Assembly: GCF_029168945.1 (NCBI RefSeq)
Contig: NC_083610.1
Coordinates: forward strand, 71,911,580-71,975,579
Source: Cannabis sativa
Lineage: Eukaryota; Streptophyta; Magnoliopsida; Rosales; Cannabaceae
Reading direction: 5' to 3'
DNA: 64,000 nt
The stretch's first letter is position 1; each line of letters starts with the position of its first letter. Positions 1 through 12,074 of this stretch are shown here, one piece after another. The translations under genes and the position numbers were made by a program. The notes below the pieces were generated by a model, which worked only from the letters and a program-made list of their open reading frames with translations, was not told the origin of the DNA and searched no databases.

Positions 1-288
1 CTTCGTCATAACTTCGGCGGCCTTCTCGGTTTTAGAAAACCGAGTTTTGAGGGTGTCAACCATGCTAGAAAGCATAAAGTATAGAGCTTTGTCATTTGCC
101 TTCTGCCAACGCTCATACTTTTCTTTCACAGCTTTGGATGCATTATCCCCAGGCACTTCAGGTGACGGCTCAGTTAAAACAAACAAGGCACTTTCTCCTA
201 TGAGAGCAATATTAATGTTCTCATTCCATTTATTAAAGTTAGATCCATTCAGCTTATTTTCAGTTAACAGTGATAACATGGGATTCAT
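1..288 (-). CDS. gag: Ty1-copia gag, N-terminal part (runs off window)
   Basis: Reading starts at the minus-strand ATG at 288-286 and stays open for 96 codons to the window edge. The N-terminus (MNPMLSLLTENKLNGSNFNK) is the usual start of plant copia Gag: a short leader, then 'LTENKLNGSNFxxW'. It is followed by a 'KYERWQKANDKALYFMLSSM' stretch typical of the UBN2/retrotran_gag region. Gag forms the virus-like particle that packages element RNA in the cytoplasm. A splice-acceptor-like 'TTTTGTAG' lies just upstream of the ATG on the minus strand, suggesting the long leader may be spliced. No stop or frameshift is visible in this part, unlike the other family T copies here, so this copy or its relatives could be a protein source. 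Zinc knuckle and pol are out of view. Confidence 0.8.
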   Translation of the reverse strand, partial: MNPMLSLLTENKLNGSNFNKWNENINIALIGESALFVLTEPSPEVPGDNASKAVKEKYERWQKANDKALYFMLSSMVDTLKTRFSKTEKAAEVMTK

Positions 289-3200
289 TTTGACAAACAG
301 GATACTACAAAATAATAGAAATCAACAAATAGAAATTAATAATGGTTTAACACACAAAATCAATTCAGAAATTATAAGCACATAGCAAGTAGGAATGATA
401 TGAGAAAATACTTAAAATTCAATCCTAAATAATTTCCAAGGTTTTCAACAAACTGATATCAGTGTCCCGTTTAGGCGAGAGTCAAAGCTACCATCCATTG
501 AATAGAGTTGTCAGCTCATCTAAAATGTTAAACATTCTAGCAACCTTTTATTCGATCAAGATCAGAATCCAGCGTTGTCCCGTTTAGGCGAGAGTCAAGG
601 CTATTCTATCTCATGAGCTTCTACCATTGTTTCGCAATTTGCAAGTCAAATATGGTCGCCACCATTAGGGTGATCTATACCATATAAAACACTTACAAAC
701 CACTTATCATGCGAGATTAAACGGTGCGAAATTGCTAATGAACGTTCCTCCATTAGGGAGGATTACTCACTAAAACAAACGCGGTGTAAAACCCACAATG
801 GAGATCGAATATCTTAATAATAATAAAGCTCATTGTTTAAAATGTATTTTCTTATTATTCTAATAAATAAATCTCATTAAATTCTATTTAAGAATTAAAA
901 TTCAAAAATAAGAATTTAATATAATATTTATAAAATTATACTAGATGGTGATTGAAATTAATTATTTCCATCTTAGTAATAATCTTAAATATAAATATTA
1001 AGGAAATTAATTTAAGATGAATTAAATAAATAATTAACAACTTAAAAATTTCCTTTGAGAATATATTTATTGGGTTCGAAAATTAAGTATAAAAAAAAAT
1101 TATACAATTTTCGAAAATAATAAAAATAGAAAAGCAATACTTCAAGCAAAAATATCACCTATCTAGATATTCTTTTGACTAGTTAATTCAATTTCTAATA
1201 TATATATTTTAAATTCACTTATTTTAAATTAATCTATTAAATGAAAAAATCATTGACTTGAGTTGGTCCAAGAATTAATTAAAATAAATAATTAATTTAC
1301 AACTCAATCTATTTTTCAAAAAAAATTCGAAAATATTGCATAATTAAAATGCAATTTCGAAATTGATTAATAAAATAAAGAAAAATATATATTTTGAAAA
1401 TTATTTAAATTTAAGTTGAAAAATTAAATTTCAACCTAAAAATAATTTTCGATTTAATTAAGTGTCATGAAAAATCAATAAATATTTAAGTATCATGATT
1501 AAAATCAACTTAGATATTTAGATTTTTCAAGTTAATTAAATATATTAAATTCAAGAAATAAATAATTAAGTGTAGAGAAGCCTTAATTATTAATTTCTAT
1601 TTAATACTAGGAAAAATATACTTAATAAAATTGTACCAAAATTAATTATTTAAATAATTAATTTCACAAAAGTATAATATTTTCCTATTTAAATATTAGA
1701 AATAATAAGTAGTCTAGAAATTACTATCTAGAAAATATCTTATTTGACTAAGTATCTTTTCAAAAATTTGAAAAATATCTAATTTAAGTTATATAGAAAA
1801 AATCTAAAACTTAAATAATTTCAAATCTAGATTTAATTAAATATCACAAATTAAGTTGTAACCACTTAATTTGAAGATATCTTTTGAAGTTAATATTTAA
1901 AAAAATATCAACCAAAAAATATCTAAAATATTCCATTTTAAGTTAATATTTGAAAAGATATTAACTTAAAAAATATCTTAAGAATCTTTAATAACTAATG
2001 CCTAAGATTCCTCAACTTGATTTAAAATTTAAATCAAATATTCAAATTTAAGTTAGTTAAGAAAAATCAGTTGATACAACTAATTTATAACTTAAATAGG
2101 AATATTTAATTAAATAAGCTCCAGAAAGAATCTTAGTTAGTTAAAATTCTATATTTAATTAAATACAAGAAAAATACAAATAGTTTATCTAGAAATAATA
2201 TCTAAACTAAAAGTGTTTTTCTTAAAATTAACTTTAAAATATTAAAATGAAAATAAATTTTCATATATTTTAAAAGTTAATTATGTTGCTAATTCAATTT
2301 TATTAGGTCAAACTATTATCATTAACCTAGTACGATTATTCAAATCAGCAAATGGGCCTTCACAATTGGGGTAGTTCATGTGAGGGGGTCTTTGGGTTCG
2401 GTATGTCGTACCCACTTCTATGGCACCCAACTCTCACACAAGGCCCAAAAGAGAGGAATTTAACCTTAAAATGAATAAGCATTATTAATTGAATAGGTCC
2501 AATAACTAAATGGACCTAAATAAAATCTATCATGGTGTGACATTTTATTTAGCAACAACCTATATGCATCTATATAATAAAATAAACATATAGGCTCACA
2601 CAGGCACACTTTGGATGGATCCTATCATGTTGCTAGGTCATACACAGATGAAAGAAGATTGTAAAATTTACTCCGTTACAAATTATTTACTTGACCAAGG
2701 GAGCCATCAGATCATTAGATCTGGCAAAAAGTAACCATGGCTATTTGCAATCAAGTAATAATAGGTTTTTAAAACTTACATACAAGCTAAAAACACATAC
2801 TCCTGCAACAAGGTTAGCTGGATAGTTGGAAGTAGGATTTATTTAATTTTAAATAAATAATTTCGAAAAATAAATAATTAAATAAAATATTTTAATTAAT
2901 TTCGAAAAAAAAAAATTTAATTAATTTCGAAAAAATAAAAAAAATATTTAAAATTTCGAAATTATTTTTTTTTTTTTTTAAAAAAAAATTTAAAATTAAA
3001 CCTACTATTTGAAAAATTAGGTTTCAACCAACCTAAATATCATTTCAAAATTTGCTAACTACTTTTTAAAATTAAATGTTATTTTAAAAATAAAAATTAA
3101 ATAAAAATTAGAAAAGATAAATAAAATATCTTTTCAGATTTTTAAATTTAATTTAAATAAATAAAATAACAAAATTTAAAAGTTAGCAAAATATCTTATA

Positions 3201-4012
3201 TCTATTTAAAATTACATGATTATAAATATCTTATTTTAAATTTAAATAAGGTCAAAATATCTAAAAAGATTTAAAAAATCTTAATAGATAAGATATTTTT
3301 AAAATATCTTAAAAGATAAGATATTTTTAAATATCTTAAAAGATATTATAAATATCTTTAAAAGATATTATAAATATCTTAAAAGATAAGATATTTTTAA
3401 ATATCTTAAAAGATATTATAAATATCTTAAAAGATATTTTAAATATCAAAAAATATCTGACCTTAAATTTAAAAAAAAATATAATCAAATTTAAAAATAA
3501 GATAGATTTTTAAGCAAAAAGATAAATACTAGTTCTATTCAAATTCAAATTACACTAATATCTTGAATTAAATTAAAAAAAATTAATTCAAAATGATAAT
3601 TAGAATTGAATTAGGAATAGTAATAGTATATTTATAAAACCATACAAAAAATTGGAAGTTAATTCCATGAAAAGGTATGAAAAATTGAAGAAAATTGAAA
3701 AAATTCGAAACTGTACGGACAGCTCGATCGCATGAAACTATCAAGACAAAATTTCCGATTTTGTCAAATCTTCCAAAAATCATAACTAATTCAAATAAAA
3801 TCCAAATTGAGTTCTGTAAAAGGCTAACTTGCTTAATTTTTTCCATACTATCCAATAAAAATAATTCCAGAACCGAAATAACAATTATTTTTCACGAAAA
3901 TTTCATAATCATCAATCAATCATCAAATAACACTCAATACAACATAATACCATCCAAAGAACATACAAACAATCGTTTTAAAGTCCAAATTACATGCAAG
4001 TAAATCAATTAA
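289..4012 (-). other. Family T leader, non-coding, AT-rich
   Basis: About 3.7 kb between primer site and gag, with no convincing coding frame. It holds two copies of a conserved motif reading CTCTCGCCTAAACGGGAC on the minus strand (near 465-485 and 577-597), just upstream of gag. The same pair recurs in the two full-length family T elements. Around 2340-2450 there is a conserved GC-richer patch that is also present at 22100-22230 and 56290-56400. Confidence 0.6.
3268..3450. repeat. AT-rich palindromic tandem repeats
   Basis: Repeated units of the type AAGATATTTTTAAATATCTT and AAGATATTATAAATATCTT follow each other for about 180 bp. Each unit is nearly self-complementary. It lies in the leader of the family T element; the matching leader regions of the other two copies are AT-rich but lack this regular array. 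Confidence 0.7.
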
Positions 4013-4028
4013 CCTGGCTCTGAGGCCA
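4013..4028 (-). other. Primer-binding site, variant initiator-Met type
   Basis: The minus strand reads TGGCCTCAGAGCCAGG two bases after the LTR end. This matches the plant initiator-Met tRNA site TGGTATCAGAGCCATGG with a few changes. It fixes the orientation as minus and the LTR to its right as the 5' LTR. Confidence 0.75.
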
Positions 4029-4030
4029 GT

Positions 4031-5939
4031 TGTTGGGAATTATTTTACCAGGATCTTAGATCTACTCACAAGTATGTTTATTAACATCCTAAATATGAAC
4101 TTTCTAAAACGATAAAATAAACACATATAAAGTTAAGAAAACCTTACATTGATGCAAACGGAATAAATGTCTCCTTCCACTCGGATCTCTAACCCTTGAT
4201 TCCTTTCGTAGCAGAGTATAATCAAGATCTGAGCCCGAATCTCCTTCTTCTTCAAGCTTTGATCCTTCACAGTCTTCCAATCTATGATTGAGTTACTGCT
4301 TACTGTGTGTGGGCACTTACTCTTTCACTAGGGTCACGAAAAAGATGAAGGAAAAGAGGGAGAGAGGTTTCGGCCAAGGTAGAGAGTGAGGGAAGGCTCA
4401 GTTTTTCTGAAGAGAGAAGTTTCTGTCAGAAAGCTAATGAAAGCATGTGTTGTGAATGAGCCATCACTTTCTATTTATAGGCAACTTACTAGGTTTAGGT
4501 TTAGAATTATTTGGCATTAAAATAATGAAAATATTAATTTGAAAAAGCCTTATAAGTGGCCGGCCATAGGTGTTGTAATGGGCCCCACTTAATTTTGCAA
4601 TTTTATCAAATTTTATCTCTATTTTCTCAAAAATGCCAATTTTCCAATTCTAACCTTTTAAATGCCAAAACTAATTATTTAATAATTAAAATACATTATT
4701 AAATAATATTGTCATTTAATTTAATTATTAATTAGACATATAAAGTCTATTAATAAATAAATAAACCTAGAAAACTCTTTTCCTTACAATTTCACCTCGA
4801 ATAGTGAAAATTCATAAAATCGTACATAGTCTAACTTTAGAATTATAATTGATCAGTCACGAATCAATTAATGAGTCTTATAAGCAGAATGTTCTCAACT
4901 AGAATGGGGACCATGGATCTATATGCTGAGCTTCCAATAAGTGAACCAAATTTACCAAGTAAATTCCTACTTATTAATTCTTCGTTGAATCCACTCTTAG
5001 AACTTAGAATTGCACTCTCAGACTTATAGAGCATATTGTATGTTTCACGATACCAATATACTATCTCATTTAACCATTGTTATAATCTTATTGTGATTTA
5101 AAGATCCTCTATATAGATGATTTACATCGAGATGGGATTTCTTTACCGTTCTCACCCCTCAATGTATTTTGCCCCTTAAAACACTTAGCTACCTGTAAAT
5201 GGTGTTTAGTGATCTAATAATTAGTCAGTTAAACAAGAGCTCATCCATTTACTTCTATTTGCTAAGCTCGAAGGGAATCATCACTTAACTTCTATACACC
5301 AGTAGAAGCTATAGATTCCATATTTATGTTCAGCACTCCCACTCAATCATACTATCATGTTCCCAAAATATACGTATCACCCTGACCCAAAAGTAGGCTT
5401 AACTAATAAATCAAAGAACATGAATAGCACTCCTGAGTTGAGCCCAAGCATATCAGGATTTAGATTCTTTTCAATCTTAAGATCAACTACTGATATTGAC
5501 TTGGAAAGATATGTATAACGGTAAGTTTGTAATATCTTAACTTAGTTGCAATATCGGTCCAGTCCAATGTATACTCCATACATTCGAAACTAGTATACTT
5601 TGCTAATGTCCTGGAAAGAACATAACACTTACTCCAAGTGTAAGTACACATCATCGCTGATTATCACATTAGTGTAAATCCAATAACACTGATGAAACAG
5701 GGACCAAAACTTTTGATTCATATGATCACAATCACATTCCACTGTGTTGACGATACTGTAATTGTGAATAAACATATGATCTGGATTTAACTGATTTTGT
5801 GTGTATGAATGTAATAAACATATTAAACATATTAAACCATTAGCATGTAAAATTCATGCAAACATCAATCACTTCAAATTTCTTATATTGATAACTAATC
5901 AGATTGTAAAGAGTTTTATTCAGGGCATAAAACCTAACA
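4031..5939 (-). repeat. Family T 5' LTR (1909 bp)
   Basis: On the plus strand it runs from TGTTGGGAATTATTTTACC to CATAAAACCTAACA. It aligns end to end with LTRs at 46705-48636, 50049-51961 and 57993-59909, and in reverse with 18519-20367 and 26613-28457. The expected CCAACA end is changed to CTAACA here. Confidence 0.8.
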
Positions 5940-7669
5940 AATGACTCCTTCCGTTCAGATGTCTAGCCCTTGATTCCTTTCTATAGCAGAGCATCACCAA
6001 GATCTAAACCTGGATCTCTTTCTCTCCTTCCTTTGATGCTGAATCTCCTTCTTGTTGATTGATTTTCCACAGTCTTACACACTATGATTGAGATACCACT
6101 TGATGTGTGTGGGCACTCACTCATTCACTCAAGGAATTCGAAATTTAGAGCAGAAAAGAAGAGAGAAGGTGGTAGCTAGAAATTTTCTATGAAGGAATGA
6201 GATGTATCATCTTTTCCTGAAGCCATCACTACCTATTTATAGGTAACCACCTAGGTTTAAGTTAGAATTATTTGGCATTAAAATAATGAAAAAATAAATG
6301 ATAAAACCCTATAAGTGTGGCCGGCCATGGGCCTTGGATAATGGGCCTCACTTATGCAATTTTGCTGTTTTATCATTTATGCATCTCATTTTCTCAAAAA
6401 CGCCAATTTTCAAATTCAACCATTTAAATGCCAATTCTAATTATTTAACAACTAAAATTAATTATTAAATAATATTGTCATTTAATATATTTATTAATTA
6501 GACATATAAAGTCTCTTAATTAATAAATAAATCTAGAATCTCTTTTCTTTACAATTTCGCCCTTGCTTAGTGAAAATTCATAAAGTAGACGTAGTCTAAC
6601 TTTAGAATTATAATTGATTAATCAAAATCAATTAACTGAGTCTTACAAGCAGTATGGTCTCAACTAGTATGGGGACCATGGGTCTATATAATCGAGCTTC
6701 CAATAAGCAGATCAAGAATTTATATCTTAAATTCACTGACTTATTAATTCTTCGTTGAATCCACGCATAGAGCTTAGAATTGCACTCCCAGTATATAGAA
6801 CGCTCTATATGTTCCACGATATAGATACGTCATTAGTTATCCATTGTTATAATCCTAATTTGATCAATGACCCTCTAATAGATGATCTACATTGAATAGG
6901 CACTAAGTTACCGTTTCACCTTCAATGTATTTTATCCTTAAAACACTTAGCTCTGTATAAATGATATTTCAGCGAAGTGAAATGAGATCTCCACCATTTA
7001 TCTCTATTTAGCCAAGCTCGAAGGATATCATCGTTTCACTTCTAAATCCCTACATAAGTTATAGATTCCATATTTATGTTAGCGCTCCCACTCAATGATA
7101 CTATCATGTTCCCAAAATATACGTATCACCCTGACCCAAAAGTAGGCTTAACTGACAAATCAAAGAACATGTATAGTACTCTTGAGATCGAACCTAAACA
7201 TATCAGGATTAAGATCATTTGATCTAGGATCAACAGGTGATATTGAATTGAATAGACATTACGGTAAATTTTAATGTATCTAATCAAAGTTCAATATCGG
7301 TCCCTTCCGATGTATACTCCATACATCCGATGCTGGTAAACTTTGCCAATGTCCTGGAAAGGACATAACACTTATCCAAGGTGTAAGAATACCTATCGCT
7401 GATTATCATGTCAGTCTAGATCCAGGAAACTGACAAATCAGGGAATAAACTTTCGAGCATATAATTAAGATTACATTCCACTGTGTTGACAACACTATAA
7501 TCATTAACAAATTGATATGTTCTGGACTTAAATAGAATTCATACATTATGTAAATAATCATGAAATAAATCATGTGAACCATGCAACATTAAATGTTATT
7601 TCTGATATATATTAATAAGTAAATCTGATTATATTGAAATGAGTTTTATTTAGGGCATAAAATCCAACA
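5940..7669 (-). repeat. Family T LTR, interrupted copy
   Basis: This starts at AATGACTCCTTCCG, which is about 135 bp inside a full family T LTR, and ends at the normal terminus ATCCAACA. The missing first part should lie left of the window, beyond the inserted element. The sequence right of 7669 is not a polypurine tract, so this is either a 5' LTR or a solo LTR, not a 3' LTR. Only 25 bp separate it from the gypsy LTR. Confidence 0.75.
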
Positions 7670-7694
7670 GTGTGCACCAAGTCCAAGCCCAAAG

Positions 7695-10395
7695 TGTAAC
7701 GCCCTAAGAATTAGGCACGCTACGACAACTAATATTGAAACCTAATCTCTCTAATCTGGTATTACTAGAAAGATAAGCGCGGGTAAATTTAAACTTTATT
7801 AACAACAGAATGAAAATATAACTTGTAATAATCTTTAACTTTACAATAAACTAAAAGGTACAAGTTTCGGGATCCCATAAACATTTTCACAAAATTTTAC
7901 AAGTTTATTTCACGTGCCGACCTAAGCGGTAAAATCAGAGGTTTCAAAATACATCATTGGTAGACCCCAACCCGCTTGTTATAGTATGGCCCGCACATGT
8001 ACAAGCACCGCCAAGCTCTCGCACTCATGGCTGATCACAGACTGATTTACCCTTTCCTACATAGTAGAGCACCAGTGAGCCAAGTCCATCAAGACAATAT
8101 AGATATCAATAATCACAAATAACATATCGCATATATAATAATATCATTTCACTTATTGTCTATTTGATATAGACTTGCGTGTTACGCTCACACGCCTATA
8201 TATGTCTATGTGGCATAGACCCACGTGTTATGCTCACATGTCTAAATACAATAAGGCCTTAGAACGGTTCATCTCGGTTCTAATAACCGAGTCCAACCAA
8301 ATTATGCCTGGAACACAAAATTCTTAATCTCAACATATATAGAATGACATAGCATTTAAACATCAATAATCACTAAGGTAATAAACCTAGACCATATAAC
8401 CGCTCACTTTAGGGTAATAACCCTAATCCCGGTTTTTAATTAATCATAATTATAATATTCAACATGAGCGCCACCGCGCTTAACTCTTCGTGCTAACTAC
8501 TGTGTTACCTAATGTTCCATAAACGTGGAGATTCCAAATCCGCGGGTGCTCATGGCCAAGTGCCAGAAATCCTAGTCACAATTTTCGAGATTCACAAATA
8601 GGGTTAATCCCTAAATCCATTCTCATATAATTATAAAATTGGCATTCAAATCCAAAAAAACATATAGAGCTCCGAACGAGCTTTCCAACAATACTCGAAA
8701 CATCCAAAATGGAGTCTAGATCACTAAGGGTGTTCATAAAAATCGATAAACCGAAACTGACCAGACCGTAACCGAATTTTTGATTCCACATCATCACCGA
8801 ATTTGGCGGTCGGTTTCAGTTTTGGTATTTTTGACATGGCATTCGGTTTCGGGTTTTGAAATAAAAAAAAATGGTTAAACCCAAAAATTGCCAAAACCGC
8901 CAAAAACCACAATAAACCGCCGAAAACCGCCCAAAACTGCCAAAAACTGCCAAAAATCGTACGGTCAGTTTTATACGGTTATAATTTCTAAACGGTCGGT
9001 TATGGTTTTCGTAAAATAAAAACCGTAACCTACCTATGGGTTATAAAATTGTAAAAACCGACCATAGCCGACTTATTTTCACCCCTACGGATCACAAAGT
9101 TATGAATATTCAAATAACGCATTCGAAACTGCCTAGAAGCTCAAGGCATGCTGCAACACCTAGTTTGGAAACCCAGGATTTAGAAAGGGAGGGTCGCGGC
9201 GTCCGATGAGTGGGACCACTGTGCCTGGGTTCCAAACCCAGAAACCCCAACATGCAACAACACGAAACAAAACCCAACTCACACCTAATTCACCTAAAAC
9301 ATGCTTACATACCAAAATCAATCAACACATAATATAACTATTTAAACAGGGGGTTATCGAGACATTAAACAAGCTCTTCCAACACTTATATATACATTTA
9401 AGATCAAATTTAACAACTATCAAAGTATGCTCAAAGCTTGAGCTAAAATCAACACAATACCAATTCAAAAGCTTGAACAACAAAGTCCTACATAAAACCC
9501 AATATTTCATCATGCAACTCCAAGTAATTCAGTAAATTAAAATCCCAATCTTCAATTTAAAATTCACACAAACATACACAAAGGCAATACAGACAATTCT
9601 AAAGCTTTATTCACCTACAAATCACCAAAACACACAACCATGCACTTAAGAACATAATTTATGGCAACACACATATTTTTAACTTCAAATTACAAAAACA
9701 AAATAAAAAGAAAAGAGGTGGAAACTACCTCAAGCTCTTCAAACCATTAACACCACAATCTTCTTCAAGTTCCAAGCACAATCCAAACTCTAATCTTTGA
9801 AGAGAAAATGCAAAATGAAAAATGGAGAAAAAGAGAGAGAGGGTCGGTTTTTGGGTAAGAATATCAGAGGTGTATTTTTTTCTTATTTTGCAAAAATTCC
9901 TCTTTTATTGATAATTAATTAAATGGCCAAAAAGACCAAAATGCCCATAGGGCCATGATATAGCATATGCACAATTCAAGGGCAATTAAGTCATTCAATC
10001 ACACACCACATTTAAATAATTTTTCAGATTATTCAATCAATTATAAAATGCCAAAATGAAATCCCAAAAGTGTATTTCGACCCCGAACGCAGTTCGGCCC
10101 AAAATATCTGGTTGTGACTACTACGCCGACTTGTTAGAAAATACCTGCAGAGGGAAAAAAACAAGTATACTATATAATAATATAGTCCATAAGCATGCAA
10201 CAATATTAAAATTAAAGTTTTACCCTTCTCGAGTCAAAATTACGAAAATACCCCTATCTCACCAACAGGGTCTTAGCATATCATTAATCAATTTAATTCA
10301 CATATATTAAATTATATAATAATATAATTCCATATTAATACATATTTAACTAGTTAGGGTTTGCTAATCCGTTTTCTTAATCTTAGGATATTACA
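7695..10395 (-). repeat. Gypsy 3' LTR with nested MITE
   Basis: Runs TGTAACGCCCTAAG...AGGATATTACA on the plus strand, 2701 bp including a 363-bp insertion at 8725-9087. It aligns with 15246-17150 along most of its length, with many substitutions, so the insertion is old compared with the family T copies. It contains short internal repeats near 8150-8250 around 'GTGTTACGCTCACA'. Confidence 0.85.
8725..9087. mobile_element. hAT-like MITE, 363 bp, inside gypsy LTR
   Basis: The segment is absent from the sister LTR, where the site reads GAATCACAAAG around 16270. Its ends are TAAGGGTGTTCAT and TTTTCACCCCTA, a short terminal inverted repeat of the TAGGGGTG type seen in plant hAT MITEs. Flanking 8-mers TAGATCAC and CGGATCAC agree at six positions, fitting an aged 8-bp target duplication. 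The inside is rich in AAACCGCCAAAA-like runs with no coding frame. Confidence 0.75.
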
Positions 10396-10411
10396 ATTAT
10401 CCCCTCCTTAT
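10396..10411 (-). other. Gypsy polypurine tract
   Basis: The minus strand reads TAAGGAGGGGATAAT directly before the LTR start TGTAAT. This is the expected plus-strand primer next to the 3' LTR and supports the minus orientation. Confidence 0.75.
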
Positions 10412-10435
10412 AGAAATTTCGTCTTGAAATTTACT

Positions 10436-10855
10436 GGAACAACTCCGGATATTTCTACTGCATATCTGTCTCGAGTTCCCACGTTGCCTCTTATACTTTA
10501 ATGTTCCTCCATAATACTTTTATCAGTGCAATTGTCTTGTTTCTCAAGACTTTTTCTCTCTTATCAAGTACTTCCACTGGTTGTTCCTCATATGATAGAT
10601 CTGGTTGAAGTTCCAAGCATCGTAAATCAAAATATAGGACGGGTCTGAGACATATTTTCGAAGCATCAAAATGTGGAACACATCATGTACAGCTGCCAGG
10701 GCTGGGAGCATAGCCAACCTGTACGCCACTTGCCCTATCCTCTTAAGGATCTCAAAAGGTCCAATGAACCTCGGGCTAAGTTTTCCTTTCTTACCAAAGC
10801 GTTTAATGCCTTTCATAGGTGATACTCGGAGAAATACCATATCCCCGATCTGAAA
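10436..10855 (-). pseudogene. pol: Integrase C-terminus and chromodomain (gypsy), broken
   Basis: The minus strand shows a chromovirus integrase tail with 'FLRVSPMKGIKRFGKKGKLS', 'FIGPFEILKRIGQVAYRLAM' and 'VHDVFHILMLRKYV'. After a frame change comes a chromodomain-like segment: 'LSYEEQPVEVLDKREKVLRN', 'LIKVLWRNIKV', a stop, 'EATWELE', another stop, and 'KYPELF'. Chromodomains of these elements bind marked histone tails and steer insertion into heterochromatin. At least two stops and a frame change make it non-functional. The domain order is what identifies the element as a chromovirus. Confidence 0.8.
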
Positions 10856-12074
10856 ATCAATATCGACACTTTGAATCTACATAACTCTTCTGTCTGCTCT
10901 GAGTCGCGAGCATTCGCACTCTGATTTTATAAAATGCCTCACTTGTTCTATGAACAGCTTCGGGACCTAAGAACTTTCTTTCACCTACTTCATTCTAATG
11001 AATAGGTGATCTGTATTTTCTTCCATATAAAAGTTCACAAGGAGCCATCGCGATTGTTGTCTAATAGTTATTATTATACGAGAACTCGATCAAGGGAAGG
11101 TACTTTACCCACGATCCCTTAGAATCGAACACACATGCCCGTAACATGTCTTCTAAAATCTGAATGGTCCTCTCGGACTGTCCATCTATCTAAGGATGAA
11201 ATGCTGTGCTAAATTTCAATTGAGTACCCATATGTAGGCTCTCCCAAAATCTTGAGGTGAACTTCGGATCCTTATCAGAAATAATGGACTTTGGAACACC
11301 ATGGAGACAAACTATTTCTCTAACATACAGTTCAGCATACTGATCAAGGGAGAAATTCATCCGGACAGGTAAAAAGTGAGCTGACTTCGTATACCTATCA
11401 ACAATGATCCACATAGAGTCATACTGTCCCGTAGTCTTAGGTAATCCAACCACAAAGTCCATGGCAATGTCTTGCCATTTCCATTCCGAAAGATTCAGTG
11501 GCTGCAGCAACCCTGTAGGGCTTTAATGTTCAACCTTCACTTGCTGACAAGTTAAACACTTCGCCACATATTCAGCTATTTCATTCTTCATGCCTGGCCA
11601 CCAAAACATGGCCTTGAGATCTTGGTACATCTTCGTTGTTCCCGGGTGAACTGAATAAGGAGTCGTATGAGACTCATTTAAGATTTCTCTCTTAATGTTA
11701 TCATCAATAGGCACACAAACACGATTCATAAACTGTAGCATTCCCGTGTCATCCACTGTAAAATCACTAGTCTTTTCAGCCGAACCCTTATCTCGGGATT
11801 TCACTAACTCTAGATCTTGCAATTTTTCTTCTTTGATTCGTTTTAGAAGAGTAGATTGTAGGGTGATATTAGCCAACTGCCCCATAACAAACTCAATCTT
11901 AGCTCGGGTCATCTCATCTGCTAACTGCTTGGAGATTTGCTTCACAATATTCATCTGACTCTGGCCTTTCCTACTCAGGGCATTAGCTACAACGTTGGCC
12001 TTCCCAGGATGATAAAGAATCTCACAGCTGTAATCCTTTACCAATTCTAGCCAACGCCTTTGTCTCATGTTCAA
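10856..12074 (-). pseudogene. pol: Gypsy integrase, zinc finger and catalytic core, broken
   Basis: The H2C2 zinc-binding part is visible at 11523-11700: '[20 protein letters not shown]', then 'FWWPGM' and '[11 protein letters not shown]'. The DDE core follows at 11190-11510 with '[20 protein letters not shown]', '[12 protein letters not shown]' and '[14 protein letters not shown]'. The third acidic residue lies in 'DGQSERTIQ' just past a TAG stop at 11192-11190. A TAA breaks the link between finger and core (after 'VKVEH'), and another stop at 10997-10995 replaces the Trp expected in 'PIHWNE'. Integrase inserts the cDNA into host chromosomes. These lesions preclude a working product. Confidence 0.85.

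Larger units (their letters stand above)
1..5939 (-). mobile_element. Family T LTR retrotransposon, left-truncated by window edge
   Basis: This is a minus-strand element. On the minus strand the order is 5' LTR (5939-4031), primer-binding site, a leader of about 3.7 kb, then the start of gag (288-1); the rest lies left of the window. The gag is of the Ty1-copia type, so the element belongs to the copia superfamily. It is inserted inside another LTR of the same family (5940-7669), whose first ~135 bp are missing at the junction. The leader is AT-rich and non-coding and matches the leaders of the family T copies at 18519-28457 and 50049-59909. Confidence 0.8.

Noticed and set aside
460..600. 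Spaced identical motifs looking like CRISPR repeats
   Set aside because: Only two copies, irregular spacing, plant retrotransposon leader, and the same pair occurs in other family members.
10056..10310. An 84-codon plus-strand frame
   Set aside because: Lies within the gypsy LTR, with no family pattern; the sister LTR is truncated before this region, so there is nothing to compare it with.
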